Source: Serripes groenlandicus (lineage: Eukaryota > Mollusca > Bivalvia > Cardiida > Cardiidae). From it: a stretch of DNA of 64,000 nt. Numbering within the stretch: the stretch's first letter is position 1; each line of letters begins with the position of its first letter. This document shows positions 12,601 through 22,059 of this stretch, in pieces. Location of the stretch: NCBI GenBank assembly GCA_031761405.1, contig JASEVX010000003.1, positions 115,218,116-115,282,115 on the forward strand, read 5' to 3'. The notes beneath the pieces were generated by a model. The model searched no databases. It was not told where the DNA came from and saw only the letters and a list, made by a program, of their open reading frames with translations. The position numbers and the translations under genes are program-made.

Positions 12601-15600
12601 CAAAGTTGAAACAACAAGGGAAAAGGTGATTTCACCTATCTTATGAAATATCTCCTTTTTTCACAATATCTTAAAACATTGCCTGCTGCAGAGATGTCAA
12701 AAGTTGTATGTATCCTGGAAAGGTGGATGAACTAACCAATAGTTCACTACTTAAAGGTTAAATTAAATCTTTGACTTATAATCCCAGCTTGCCCTCCATA
12801 ATTATTGGTTTCTTCCGGTGAATTTAACCCATTCCCACATGCAACAAATCTACATCATATGACTCTCTATAACTGTCAGAAAGAACAATAATGTTATAAA
12901 GTTGAAAACATTGTGGCAAAAGGAGAGCAATTCCTACAATGTTTTCAAAAGAGGGATGAAAAAAACGTCTTTATGTGGGAAATGTTTTAAGTATGCTGTA
13001 TAAATTGTGAGAAAAGTATTTTTTTGTTTTCAGCAAAATCTTCTTCTTTTTAGCTCACCAGAGCACGAAGTGCTCATGGTGAGTTATTGTGATCGCCTTT
13101 TGTCCATCATTCATCGTCAGCATTTGCTTGTTAACACTCTAGAGGCAACATTTTGCATCTAATCATCATGAAAGTTTATCAGAACATACCAAATTTTGTC
13201 AGAATGTTTGTCCTAATAATATCTAGGTCAAGTTCGAATATGGGTCATATTGGAACAGAAACTAGGTCACTAGGCCAAATTGAAGGGAAATCCTAACACT
13301 GTAGAATCCGCAATTTTTGCTTCAGCAGCTTAAAATTTGGTTGGAATGTTTATCTTAATGATATCAATGCCAAGTTCGAATATGGGTTATGCCGGGCCAA
13401 AAACTAGGTCACTAGGCCAAATTGATGGAAAATCTTGTTAACACTCTGGAGGCAGCATATTTCGCTTCAGCAGCTTGAAATATTTTCAGAATGTTTGTCT
13501 GAATGATATCTAGGTCAAGTTCGAATATAGATCATGTTGGGTCAAAAACTAGGTCACTAGGCCAAATTTAAGGAAAATCTTGTTAACACTCTTGAAGCCA
13601 CATTTTAAACTTGAGCATGTGTAAACTTTATAAGAAATTTTGTCCTGATGATATCAAGGCCAAGTTCGAATATGGGTCATGTCCTGTAAAAAACTAGGTC
13701 ACTAGGCCAAATTTAAGGAAAATCTTGGTAACACTCTGGAAGCCACATTTTGAAACTTTGTCAGAATGTTTGTCTTACTGATATCTAGGCCAAGTTCGAA
13801 TATGGGTCAGGTCAGGTCAACAACTAAGTCACTAGGCCAAATTGTAGACCAATTTTTGGCTTGAGCATGTTGAAACTTTGTCAGAATGTTTGTCTTACTG
13901 ATATCTAGGCCAAGTTCGAATATGGGTCATGTCAGGTCAACAACTAAGTCACTAGGCCAAATTGTAGACCAATCTAGTTAACACTATAGAGATCACATTT
14001 TTGACTTGATCTGCTAGAAAATGACTTTGAAAATTTTGTCACAATGTTTGTCTTAATGATATTGCCATTGGTGCTGAAAGAGTTAAGTCTTAAATAGCCC
14101 ATTCTCAGGTGAGCGATTCCAGGGCCTCATGGCCCTCTTGTTTATAAAAGTATCAATCACAGGGTCCCGAATTTGATACATGTAACTAATCTATTTCCAG
14201 GTGTTTGTAAATGTATGTATGAAACAAAACAACCGCCATGAAGCTTTAAAGTACATTCCAAGGGTCACTGCGGATAAAAAAGTAAATTGTATGATTGAAA
14301 TGGGGTGAGTGAAGATTTATTTTTTATTATTCAGTACCAAGATAGAATTAGCCTTTCCCCCATACAGCAAATATGCAGCAGACAAGAGAAATTACTCATT
14401 TCAAGCAGTTTCACCTTTTGCTAAAATACTGCCAAAGGTCCACTGCATGCAGGAAAGTGTTAAAAGAAGATGATACGTAATATACATACGTCATTTTTGT
14501 AGGGACCTTCACTGTTATTATGGAAAAAATGTTGAATTGATTATTCAAGCCATAGAAATAAAATGCCCATGCGATGGAAGTCATGAAAACAAATGTAACC
14601 TTGCATTCAATAACAAATTAAATTTCTGCTTCACAACAATTACAAAATTGTTTATGCATAATAATTTGAGTTTGAAAGAGTTGCTTCCCTCTTTTTGAAA
14701 ATGATGTCCCTCTAGAGGTGCCTTCAGCAGAGCATATCAAACCTATTAGTGTGATTGTATTAGCCATTGGCTGTGTAACTTACTGATGATAAGAACAATT
14801 TGTACACAAATTTCACATTACTCCAATATTTACCTCCCTTGTTAGCCATTTTTGATACGAAAACTTCTTATATGTTGAAAAGTGAGAATCAAATAAATAT
14901 AATTAAACAACTATATATACAAAAACTAATTTGCTCAAGAAACTGAAATAATCAGATCAAACAAATCTTTAACAAATATGGTTGTGTTTCATACATGTCA
15001 AATATTTTTAATACAATGTATTAATGCTTATCAGTAATGCCTATCAGAATAGCTGACAAGGAGTGTATTTGCTCTGCAGGAATAATGATGGCAATTTTTT
15101 TATGTGACCATTACAACAAATCTGCAGCAGACGCCTTTAAAATGTCTGCTCAGAAAAATGGAAAATCTCTATTATTGTAGGTATAATTATTAAAAAAATT
15201 GAAAAACTTTGTGGCAAAAGGAGAAATTGCTCGTTTTGAGTAATTTCTGCTTTTGTCACAATGTTTTCAAAAGTCATCTGCAGCAAACTGCGTCTACAGG
15301 TGGGAAAGGGTTAACCCTTTCCCTCATATAGACGCTTTCTGACGCATCTGCAGCAGACAGCTTTTTGAAAACAAAGTGACAAAAGAAGAAATTGCTCAAA
15401 ACAAGCAATTTCTCCTTTTGACACAATGTTTCCATTCTTAGTCATAGGTTATCCATTCAATTATAGAGATTTTCTATGTTTTGTCAAAATATGTTCAAAG
15501 TCGTCTGCTGCAGAATTGTTGTATGAGGGAAAGGGTTAAGGGGGTGATCCAGGACAACCAACCATGGCATTATTATATAATAATGTGTGACAAAAAGACC

Positions 15601-16079
15601 CGTCTGTGCATCCATGCTAAGGGATGCATATGAATACTGCTTTACAGAAGTTTGTTGAAACCTTCTTTGACAATTTGACCAGGAGTGCAGAGTCGGATCT
15701 AACTGTGCTGGCTGATCTGGATCTACGCCACTCTCAAATTCCTTACAATTGGTTTTCACAGAGCACCACTCATTTGTTCATTTGACGAGATCTAATTTAG
15801 CCCCGCTGCTTTTATATATCTAGAAAGTAAATTCTTACATGAGTAAAAAGTGTTATTTTAGAAGTTATCAATTGAAGAGGTGTCAAATGCCTTTGTTATG
15901 GTATGACATATTTGCTTATTTTCCATTTTAGGCAACTAAAGATGGCAGCAGAAACTGCATATGAAAATCGCAATGACGATGAACTTAATCGAGTTTTGAA
16001 ACGCTGTGGTGTCCTAGATAAAGCCATTGTAGACCAAGTTAAAATGTACAAACAGCAACTTACCGGTGGGAAAAGATGA
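473..16079 (+). CDS. VPS16: VPS16, 3' half of gene (10 exons)
   Basis: Core subunit of the HOPS and CORVET tethering complexes; VPS16 recruits VPS33 and drives endosome/lysosome fusion. Ten exons are visible: 473-617, 2561-2695, 3902-4010, 6305-6402, 7591-7695, 10006-10083, 11703-11872, 12388-12487, 14201-14304 and 15932-16079. All junctions are AG/GT with compatible phases, giving about 396 residues and the stop TGA at 16077. The product aligns from memory with the C-terminal alpha-solenoid of animal VPS16, for example [37 protein letters not shown]-like [23 protein letters not shown] and [20 protein letters not shown]. In vertebrates the VPS33-binding segment lies in this C-terminal part. 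Vertebrate VPS16 is about 840 residues, so roughly half the protein (the N-terminal beta-propeller) lies upstream of the window. Introns are 0.5-2.3 kb and full of repeats. Confidence 0.95.
754..813. repeat. Perfect hairpin from a family A centre
   Basis: 'cattgcaataaaaggtgaa'-type arm 'attgcaataaaaggtgaaat' / 'atttcaccttttattgcaat' around 'tgctcgttttgagca'; the outer parts of this MITE are decayed (to ~895). Confidence 0.85.
1335..1517 (+). mobile_element. TTAA-MITE family A, older copy
   Basis: Family A has ends TTAACCCTTTCC / GGAAAGGGTTAA, subterminal TCTGCAGCAGACG / CGTCTGCTGCAGA, and a central AAATTGCTC / GAGCAATTT hairpin; full copies are 225-235 bp. 'Forward' here means the end reading 'gacgctttctgac' comes first. 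This copy has a mutated left TTAA and an internal deletion. Confidence 0.75.
1702..1842 (+). mobile_element. Palindromic family B element, right end lost
   Basis: Starts CAGAGCTCTAGATA and holds the central hairpin 'gtgtactcaaaagaatcttc' / 'gatccttttgagtac'. Its right part is replaced by SINE sequence. Confidence 0.7.
1853..2107 (+). repeat. tRNA-derived SINE, 5' truncated
   Basis: Box-B-like 'gtgagtttgaatcccggttc', body 'cttccaccaatgggctaagt', 'gcagccagttgcttggga', tail 'ctggccgccgtgatatgact ... aaaccccaatcaatt'. Confidence 0.75.
2188..2222. mobile_element. Micro-palindrome insertion, 35 bp, 7-bp direct repeats
   Basis: A perfect palindrome: arm CAGGGTGAGTGTATTAA, one central base, then the exact reverse complement ending CCCTG. 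It is flanked directly by ATATAGC at 2181-2187 and again at 2223-2229. Removing the palindrome and one repeat leaves an unbroken 'cctgtgtatatagcacagg'. It lies in a VPS16 intron just before a SINE. Confidence 0.7.
2232..2480 (+). repeat. tRNA-derived SINE with head
   Basis: Head 'aataagctcagtctgttaca' (box A) and 'gttgtgagttcgaaccctg' (box B), followed by the same body as the copy at 1853. Degenerate tail. Confidence 0.75.
2561..2695 (+). CDS. VPS16: VPS16 exon
   Basis: AG at 2559-2560, GT at 2696; 45 codons in phase 0. Contains [18 protein letters not shown] and [10 protein letters not shown], hallmark VPS16 residues. Confidence 0.93.
2974..3305. repeat. Dispersed repeat, single-unit relative of 44336-46046
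   Basis: Contains a (GTCT)n tract (3030-3050), 'ttatatcagagttattgccc' and ends 'gctccggggaacactccatt', the reverse of the start of the 44336 element. Confidence 0.75.
3393..3590 (+). mobile_element. Family A MITE
   Basis: Both TTAA ends kept; the right end is worn to 'agagggttaa'; internal losses shorten it to 198 bp. VPS16 intron. Confidence 0.85.
3653..3846. mobile_element. Palindromic family B element, full length
   Basis: Ends CAGAGCTACAGATAAGG and CCTTATCGAGAGCTCTG. The centre is a perfect 22-bp-plus hairpin 'gggtactcaaaagaatcgtc' / 'gacgattcttttgagtaccc'. About 194 bp, VPS16 intron. Confidence 0.85.
3902..4010 (+). CDS. VPS16: VPS16 exon
   Basis: AG at 3900-3901, GT at 4011. Encodes [20 protein letters not shown] and [13 protein letters not shown]; ends one base into a Val codon completed by the next exon. 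Confidence 0.93.
4260..4490 (+). mobile_element. Family A MITE, full length
   Basis: Forward copy, about 231 bp, intact ends and central hairpin; VPS16 intron. Confidence 0.92.
4626..4855 (-). mobile_element. Family A MITE, full length
   Basis: Reverse copy only 135 bp after the forward copy at 4260-4490, so the pair itself forms a large inverted repeat. Confidence 0.92.
5183..5365 (+). mobile_element. Family A MITE, central hairpin deleted
   Basis: Intact TTAA ends; one half of the central hairpin is gone ('aaaacattgtgctacaatgttttcaac'). Confidence 0.8.
5644..5871 (-). mobile_element. Family A MITE, full length
   Basis: Reverse copy with both TTAA ends; VPS16 intron before the exon at 6305. 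Confidence 0.92.
6305..6402 (+). CDS. VPS16: VPS16 exon
   Basis: AG at 6303-6304, GT at 6403. Encodes [20 protein letters not shown] and [12 protein letters not shown], matching the VPS16 helical repeat ending in SLYRQ of vertebrates. Confidence 0.93.
6588..6817 (-). mobile_element. Family A MITE, full length
   Basis: Reverse copy; the central hairpin is the 'gcatgttttgtgc' variant rather than 'gctcgttttgagc', a compensated change that keeps the stem. Confidence 0.92.
6993..7562 (-). mobile_element. Composite of two family A MITEs with a nested element
   Basis: A reverse copy (6993-7170) is fused at 'caaaaagctttttg' to a forward copy. That forward copy is split at its TTAA by a different element (7273-7496) and resumes at 7497 to finish at GGGTTAA 7562. 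Confidence 0.85.
7273..7496. mobile_element. Second TTAA-MITE family, nested in family A
   Basis: 224 bp including TTAA at both sides; ends TTAACTCTTTTAGCGCC and TTCAGCGCTGAAATGGTTAA (imperfect inverted repeats). It contains the hairpin TCAGGTGAGTCAGCTC / GAGCTGTCTCACCTGA. The host family A copy reads 'cattTTAA-aggaag' when it is removed, as in the uninterrupted copy at 16147. Confidence 0.75.
7591..7695 (+). CDS. VPS16: VPS16 exon
   Basis: AG at 7589-7590, GT at 7696; 35 codons, phase 0. Contains [14 protein letters not shown] (vertebrate counterpart LYNQDDNHQELG). It lies only 28 bp after a composite MITE ending at 7562. Confidence 0.92.
7860..8450. other. VPS16 intron, nothing recognised
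   Basis: An 86-codon frame (8080-8340) has no start context, splice context or resemblance I know. Short related segments 'accgatttcaatcttaaaac' (7741) and 'accgattgagatttcaaaat' (8398) suggest an unknown old repeat. Confidence 0.4.
8635..8836. repeat. Foldback repeat of about 200 bp
   Basis: Left side 'gaaaaccaacatt ... cgacccagatcag' mirrors right side 'ctgatctgggtcg ... aatgttggttttc'; the arms are imperfect and about 60 bp long. VPS16 intron. Confidence 0.7.
8907..9206 (+). mobile_element. Composite family A MITE
   Basis: A truncated reverse end (8907-8988) runs into a forward copy lacking its own left terminus ('catatagacgctttctgac' at 8994). Right TTAA 9203-9206 also begins a further partial copy (to ~9340). 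Confidence 0.8.
10006..10083 (+). CDS. VPS16: VPS16 exon
   Basis: AG at 10004-10005, GT at 10084; 26 codons. Encodes [20 protein letters not shown] then NEFAAK, a motif strongly conserved in VPS16. Confidence 0.93.
10186..10414 (+). mobile_element. Family A MITE, full length
   Basis: Forward copy about 100 bp downstream of VPS16 exon 10006-10083. Confidence 0.9.
10790..11019 (+). mobile_element. Family A MITE, full length
   Basis: Forward copy with both TTAA; VPS16 intron. Confidence 0.92.
11160..11665. repeat. SINE pieces split by a MITE
   Basis: At 11160-11252, minus strand, there is a tRNA-like head (box A 'tggtgtagtggtagagcg', box B 'ggttttgatccc'). From 11320 a plus-strand SINE begins with a box-B-like 'ggttcgaatccc', stops at 'ccaccaattgg' 11402 and resumes at 'cagtctatatggaaaagcag' 11531. 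The gap is a family A MITE. The tail 'ctggccgtcatgatatgac' is the common SINE 3' part of this window. Confidence 0.7.
11403..11530 (+). mobile_element. Family A MITE nested in a SINE
   Basis: 128 bp, internally deleted; starts TTAACCC and ends GGGTTAG inside the SINE body, giving the host target TTAA/TTAG. Confidence 0.88.
11703..11872 (+). CDS. VPS16: VPS16 exon
   Basis: AG at 11701-11702, GT at 11873. Encodes [19 protein letters not shown] ... [18 protein letters not shown] ... EFKVPEK; ends two bases into an Arg codon. Confidence 0.94.
12066..12345 (+). repeat. tRNA-derived SINE, degenerate
   Basis: Head 'ttatagcccagacggtaatg', box B 'gttgtgaattcaaatatccc', body 'tcaatcattgggctt'; tail 'gatcaccggccaccattatg'. 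Confidence 0.55.
12388..12487 (+). CDS. VPS16: VPS16 exon
   Basis: AG at 12386-12387, GT at 12488. Encodes [20 protein letters not shown] and [13 protein letters not shown]. Confidence 0.94.
13051..14141 (+). repeat. 1.1 kb dispersed repeat with internal tandem units
   Basis: Starts 'tagctcaccagagcacgaag' and ends 'gaggtgagcgattcc...tcttgttt'. Contains roughly seven degenerate units of 110-140 bp around 'aactaggtcactaggccaaa' and 'ccaagttcgaatatgggtca'. The same family occurs reversed at 19916-20831. It has no coding frame and fills most of the last-but-one VPS16 intron. Confidence 0.85.
14201..14304 (+). CDS. VPS16: VPS16 exon
   Basis: AG at 14199-14200, GT at 14305. Encodes [20 protein letters not shown] and [15 protein letters not shown]. 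The preceding intron is mostly one 1.1 kb dispersed repeat. Confidence 0.93.
15107..15314 (-). mobile_element. Family A MITE abutting the next copy
   Basis: Reverse copy, left end worn; its right TTAA (15311-15314) is also the left TTAA of the following forward copy. Confidence 0.8.
15311..15539 (+). mobile_element. Family A MITE, full length
   Basis: Forward copy sharing one TTAA with the copy at 15107, as expected if one element inserted into the flanking TTAA of another. Confidence 0.92.
15932..16079 (+). CDS. VPS16: VPS16 last exon with stop
   Basis: AG at 15930-15931; encodes [20 protein letters not shown] ... [12 protein letters not shown] and stops with TGA at 16077. The short basic C-terminal end is typical of VPS16. 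Confidence 0.92.
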
Positions 16080-16146
16080 TGAAAACGCTTCATTTATCAT
16101 TTAACTGAACACAATGGTGCAATATCAAATAATTACCTATGGTACT

Positions 16147-16377
16147 TTAACCCTTTCCCTCATATAGACGCTTCCCGACGCCTCTGCATTACAAGGCTTT
16201 TTGAAAACATTGGCATCAAAAGAAGAAATTGCTCAAAACGAGCAATTTCTCCTTTTGTCACCATGTTTTCAACTCTATTCAATAACTCTACTTTCATTTA
16301 AAGGTAGTTTCCAATCTTTTTCGGGTATGATTTCAAAGTCGTCTACTGCAGTTTTGTTGTATGTGGGAATGGGTTAA
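16147..16377 (+). mobile_element. Family A MITE in the VPS16 3' region
   Basis: Forward copy beginning 68 bp after the VPS16 stop, so probably transcribed in the 3' UTR. Belongs to the 'aaaggtagtttccaatct...tttgttgtatgtggg' subfamily. Confidence 0.9.
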
Positions 16378-16849
16378 GAGCCATGCTACAAAACCAAACA
16401 CAGAATTCTGCAGCAGATGATTTTAAACATATCTGAAAAAATATTTCATGACAGAAAGTTTGATTATAGAATTAAGTAAAAAAAAAAGGGGGGACGGGTA
16501 AACTAATGGTGCAATATTAAATATTTAGCTATAATATTTTAAAGGTCAAAGACTGGCTTCAAATTATTCAAGTTATTAAAGGGAAAACACAAGACTTAGG
16601 ATAATGAATATACATGTATTGATATGTCAAGCCACGATGGCTCAATAGGTTATGAAAAGGATATTCATTCTGGGTATGATTCTTGACTCGCAGCTTGGCT
16701 ATTGATTATTTTATCTTCTCATGTTGGAATAGCTTTATCCCATTGATGGACTTTAAAAGATGCTAGTCATTATTTTCAATAATTAAATTAATCAATATTG
16801 CAGAGTCGGGCTTCAAATTCATGATGCCTTGCTTGATAGCCCTTGTTGT

Positions 16850-17092
16850 TGATCGGAGTTTCAACAGTTTTTCAGTTATATAACTGCCAGCTCACCTAAC
16901 CATGCGTTTCTGACTATCTTGCACCAGTATTCCACATAACATTCATAAGAGGCAACCGGCTACATGTATTTCCACATAAGACTAGTTTTTGCCCATTGGT
17001 GGAAGACAATCATTGAAATGAATTAATGGCTGAGTTGGGGTTCACACTCACGATCCCACAGTGTTACCAACTGAGAAATCAGCTCCTTCAAA
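16850..17092 (-). repeat. tRNA-derived SINE, reverse
   Basis: Read on the minus strand: a degenerate tRNA-like head near 17092, the body 'ccaccaatgggcaaaaac', and a tail matching 'ggcagttatataactgaaa'. A second head-like piece lies at 16630-16775. Confidence 0.6.
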
Positions 17093-17298
17093 GTAAAAAG
17101 ATGTGAGGAAAAGTTGGGATGGTTGAAAATGAGTAGGTGTACAAAATATAATGGGAATGGAGACATTGTTTTTAAAAGTGTCTGCAACAGAAACATCAAA
17201 AGTCATCAATATCTAGAAAGATTGCATGGATAGGCTATAAATTCCTAAGATGAAAGGACAAATTTTAAAAAACTTCTGTTAAATGCTTTGTTATTTAA

Positions 17299-17495
17299 TT
17301 AACCCTTTCTACATAGAACAAAGCTGCAACAGATAGCTTTGAAAGCATCTATTCAAAAGGAATCTACAAATGGAAGAAAAATAATTGAATAGAGTTGAAA
17401 CAATTGTGGCACAAGGAATCATTTCTGCTTATGTCACAATGTTTTCAAAGTTTTTTGTTGCTGATGCATCATAAAAATATGTTGGAAAGGGTTAC
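17299..17495 (-). mobile_element. Family A MITE, degenerate
   Basis: Left TTAACCCTTTC kept; right end GGAAAGGGTTAC; hairpin partly lost. Confidence 0.7.
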
Positions 17496-17521
17496 TAATT
17501 GTTATATATAAGATGTGTATA

Positions 17522-17527
17522 AATAAA
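17522..17527 (+). promoter_or_regulatory. Possible polyadenylation signal after VPS16
   Basis: AATAAA 1.4 kb after the VPS16 stop; no AATAAA lies close to the stop. If used, the 3' UTR would contain two MITE copies and SINE fragments. Weak evidence. Confidence 0.2.
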
Positions 17528-18419
17528 ATGATTCATGAAAAAAAAAGAAGTTTGATTTTTCTAATTTGCAAAATTCATGAAAATGAGTTATCATTAATGT
17601 TGTGGCGAATTGTCAGTTGTGTGTGGGTGCGTTAACTTTTTCCTTCAAACAACTTCTTCTCCCTAACCACTTGGCCAATTTGGTTGAAACTTCATAGCAT
17701 CCTCCAAATGTCCTCTCTTAAATATCTTTAAAAAAAAATTATCAATCCAAAATTCTGGTTTCCATGGCAACCAAAAGAAAAAAATAGTGAAAACTTCTTC
17801 TCCGAAAGTGTCAGGCCAATTTTAAAATAATTTTGTAGAAATGTTCCTTGGGTGACCCTTTAATAGATTCCTTCAAGAAATATTGATTGGTGGAAAAACA
17901 TGGCCGCCAGGTTGCAGGGCTATTTTGCCTTATATGGCTATAGTGAAAACTTAAAAAATATTCGAAGAAATAGGGGAGCTTATGTAATCACCCCGGCGTC
18001 CGCATTGCTTTGGCGTACGCGTTGCCAGCTTCGTCAAACCTTTGCGTGCAAGGCCTTTTCTCAGACACTGTGTATGCTGTTGCTTTGAAACTTAACACAT
18101 ATTCAGGGTCATTAGATGACCTTGTATGTCAAGTCCCGTAACTCTGGAATGGATTTTGACTGAATTGTGCCCCTTTTTTGTCAAACCTTTGTGTGCAAGA
18201 CTGAGAATTTTAGGTTATAGTTACTCATTTATGGAAATCAATCACATTTTTGCCAGGATGTTTTCAAAGTTGTCTGCTGCAGATTTGTATTATGAGCACC
18301 TTATCAACAAAGTGCCACCATGGACAGTTTCTCCCTTTTCCATCGTGTTTTAAAAAGAGTATATTCAAGAAGCACTTGTGCCCGCTGCAGGAAGAAATAT
18401 TTAATTACAAGAATGAAAC

Positions 18420-18668
18420 CGCCTCAGTGCTGTAGTGGTAGAGTGTCTGCCTCGAGTGCGGGAGGTTGTGTGTTAAATCATACCAAAGACTTTAAAAATG
18501 GTAGTTATGACTGCCCTCCTTGGTGCTCAGGGTTGCGGGGTTAACATTACTACCAACTGGCTGGTGTCAGGATAAATGTATCAGTAGTGGTAACTTACCC
18601 AGGAAACGCCGTGATATAACTGAGAAAAAAAGTGGAAAGTGGCGTAAAACACCAAACAATCAATCGCT
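18420..18668 (+). repeat. tRNA-derived SINE (second type)
   Basis: Head 'gtagtggtagagtgtctgcc ... ggttgtgtgttaaatc' resembles boxes A and B; tail 'aaacgccgtgatataactga ... acaccaaacaatcaatc'. A family related to the head pieces at 11200 and 57855. Confidence 0.7.
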
Positions 18669-19915
18669 TACAAGAAGAAGTGATCAAAGTGGACAACTCC
18701 AAAAATACAGCATGCTAGAACTATGTTTCTTTAGCATGTAACGTCTAACGATCAAAAGCTTTCTAAATACCAATTTTTCAAGATACGGAGACAAATAAGT
18801 GAGGAAATGGCCCGTCAATAATATGTGACGAAGAGTAATAATTCCACTAGTAGGCACACTGGATTACATACTTTCCGACATACAATAAATCTGAAGCAGA
18901 CGACTGAGAATGTCCAGGCAAAAGCACAGAAAATCCCTTTAAATGAAAGAACAATAATTGGATAGAGTTGAAAACATGGTGACAAAAGGAGAAATTGCGT
19001 CAGAAAGCGTCCATATGAGGGAAAGGGTTAACATTCCATGTAGTGTACCATTCATACTATGTATCAAAGTGTGAAGCGAATCCCTTAAACAAAGTTATTA
19101 CCAATGACTTTGAAAACATCTTGGCAAAAGTAAGGAAAATTTCTATTGAAAGACCAATTACTGAATAAGTCATTTTAAGCAAATTCATCTGCTGCAGAGT
19201 GAAGTTAAACCTGGATGGACATACAAGGGAGAAATGAAATCTTAGTCTCTCCCTTCTTGTTGAACTGGCCAACCATATAAAAGCATGGATCATAATTAAT
19301 AGTTTGTTTAATAATTATTTTTTTATAACAGCAGAATAAAGAAAACATGTATGTATAATATCAAAGCATTAGTAGATTATTACAATAGTTTTAACCTTGC
19401 AGATGCATTTTGATGCATTTGCTGCCTACATCTTTTGAATACAATGCAGCAAAAGTAGATAATGCTTACAATGAGCAATTTCTCCTATTTCCATAACGTT
19501 TTCTGTTTTATTCATTAATAGAGATTTTTTGCTGAATATACATCTGAAATTTAATTGACTACCGGTAATAATGACATGCAGATTGTGAATGTTGAGGACC
19601 TTTGAGCCATGACCTTTCCGTTATCCTTGGTGTTTATTCTAGGTTTCTGATAAATTAACCCTTTTAACACATACAATAAAGGACTTTCAAAATATGTAGG
19701 CAAAAAACATCTATAACTGGAAGTATTCTTATTGAATAGAAATGAAAACATTTATCTGCTGCAAATGCTTCAAAATTGGTCTGCAAATGGGAAAGGGTTC
19801 AAAGTTCAGTCATGGTTGGATGATTCCTTTTAATCACTAGCATAGCAAGCAGAGACTTGATTGATCATGAACATAAAGATCTGTCTAAACAATAAATGAA
19901 CAAACGTTAACTGAC

Positions 19916-20831
19916 AACAAGAGAGCCATAATGGCCCTGGATCGCTCACCTTAATTATACAATGTACTGCAATGCAAAACACATCAAGACAATTATTCTG
20001 AATGCAAGTGCAGTGTTAACAATATTACCTTCATTTGGCCTAGTGATCTATATTTTTTTACCTGATAAACATATTCCAACATGGACTAGATATCATCAAG
20101 ACAACAATCTGACAAAGTTTCAACTTGCTCAAAGTAAAAATGCAGCCTCCAAAGTGTTAACAAGATTTTCCTGCAATTTGATCTAGTGACCTAGTTTTTG
20201 ACCCAGCATGACCCATATTCGAACTTGGCCTACATATCATCAAGAAAAACATTCTGATAAAGTTTCATCATGCTGAAATTAAAAATGCAGTATCCAGTGT
20301 TAATAAGATTACCCTTCAATTTGGCCTAGTGACCTAGTTTTTAAACCGGCATGACCCATATTTAAACTTGACCTAGATATCTTTAAGACAAACATTATGA
20401 CCAAATTTGAAGCTGCTGAAGCAAAAAATGCGGCATCCAAAGTGTTAACAAGATTTTCCTTCAATTTGACCTAGTGACCTACTTTTTGACCCAACGTGAC
20501 CCATGTTCGAACTAGACCTATATATCATCAAGACAAACATTCTGATAAATTTTGAACATGCTCAAGTTGAAAATGTGGCCTCCAGAGTGTTAACAAGATT
20601 TCCCTTCAATTCGACCTAGTGACCTAGTTTTTGACCTCATATGTCCCAGTTTCAAACTTGTCCAAATTTTTATGGAGATGAATGTTCTGATCAACTTTCA
20701 TGAAGATTGGATGCAAAATGTAGCCTATAGAGTGTTAACAAGCTCAAATGTTGACGACGCACGACGGACAGACGCCGGACAAAATGTGATCACAATAGCT
20801 CACCTTGCACTTCGTGCATAGGTGAGCTAAA
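19916..20831 (-). repeat. 0.9 kb dispersed repeat, reverse copy of the 13051 family
   Basis: Begins 'acaagagagccataatggcc' and ends 'cacttcgtgcataggtgagct'. Internal units carry 'aagattttccttcaatttga' and 'cctagtgacctagtttttga'. Ends with 'gacggacagacgccggacaaaa' before the terminal 'gtgagct'. Confidence 0.85.
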
Positions 20832-20977
20832 AATGGTTACTTATTAAGAGGAAAATATCAAAGAAATATAAGCGATGAGAGTCCAAGCATAAAACAAAAA
20901 TACATGGGACAAATGAAATTCAAGTATATCTGTCAAAATAATATAATTGAATGGATAACCTATGACCTCGATAGCAT

Positions 20978-21202
20978 TTAACCCTTTCCCTAGTACAACA
21001 ATTCTGCAGCAGACGACTTTGAACATATTTTGTCAAAAAATAGAAAATCCCTATAATTGAATGGATAATGACTAAAAGTGGAAAACATTGTGGCAAAAGG
21101 AGAAATTGCTCTTTTTGAGCAATTTGCTCTTTTGTCAATATGTTTTCAAAAAGCTGTCTGCTGCAAGGCATCAGAAAGCATCTATATGAGGGAAAGGGTT
21201 AA
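20978..21202 (-). mobile_element. Family A MITE, full length
   Basis: Reverse copy in the VPS16-HSL intergenic region; a stray family A fragment (20932-20966) lies just before it. Confidence 0.9.
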
Positions 21203-21816
21203 AATCATCAGATTCTGCAAGATGGAAAGGGTTAACAGTATTTTCTATCATATACATTTATTTTGACTACATGTTTACTAAACAATCTTCTTCAAGATAT
21301 ACTTTGTAAAGCTTTTATGAGCAATACAAGTTGAATCGAAAAAGAACCCATGAAAATATGATATAGCTTTTCCATACTATAATAATTATGAATTTCACAC
21401 TGAAAACCTCTTAATTTCAAAACGAAATTTCATCTAATAATTCTAATATTTTCTCAACAATTTTCATTTCTATGAGAATGGCCACAAATACAGACAGTGA
21501 TAAAAAGACAGAGAACATTATAAGTTATTGCATTTGTATGAAAAAATATTGCAAAACTCGGGCAGAACACCGCCAATGAAATCCCATAACCTTTTTACTG
21601 CATTTGATATTAACTATATAAAATTAGAGGTTTTGTGTGTTTTAAACACTTGGAGCATTTAGAATATTAACAATTGTTTTGACTTGTTTTGAGAAATTAA
21701 CATTTACACGCAATTATTGTCCTTTCCAATGGTTGCTAGGGTTGAGTAAAATGTAAATTTACGAACCAACACTTTTTTTCGACTCAAAATTGAATCGTTG
21801 AATTGGATGTTATAGC
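21203..21816. other. Intergenic stretch, nothing recognised
   Basis: AT-rich sequence without a convincing frame, RNA gene or repeat family that I can name. Confidence 0.5.
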
Positions 21817-22039
21817 TTAACCCTTTCCCTCATATAGACGCTTTCTGAGGCCTCTGCAGCAGACGGCTTTTTGAAAACATAGTGACAAAAGAAGAAATTG
21901 CACAAAACGTGCAATTTCTCCTTTTGTCACAATGTTTTCCACTTTTAGTCATAGGTTATCCATTCAATTATAGAGATTTTCCATTATTTGACAAAATATG
22001 TTCAAAGCTGCAGAATTGTTGTATGAGGGAAAGGGTTAA
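21817..22039 (+). mobile_element. Family A MITE, full length
   Basis: Forward copy immediately before the BEL/Pao relic; lacks 8 bp of 'gtcgtctg' near the right end. Confidence 0.9.
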
Positions 22040-22059
22040 TACCTCTGAAGAACCGACTT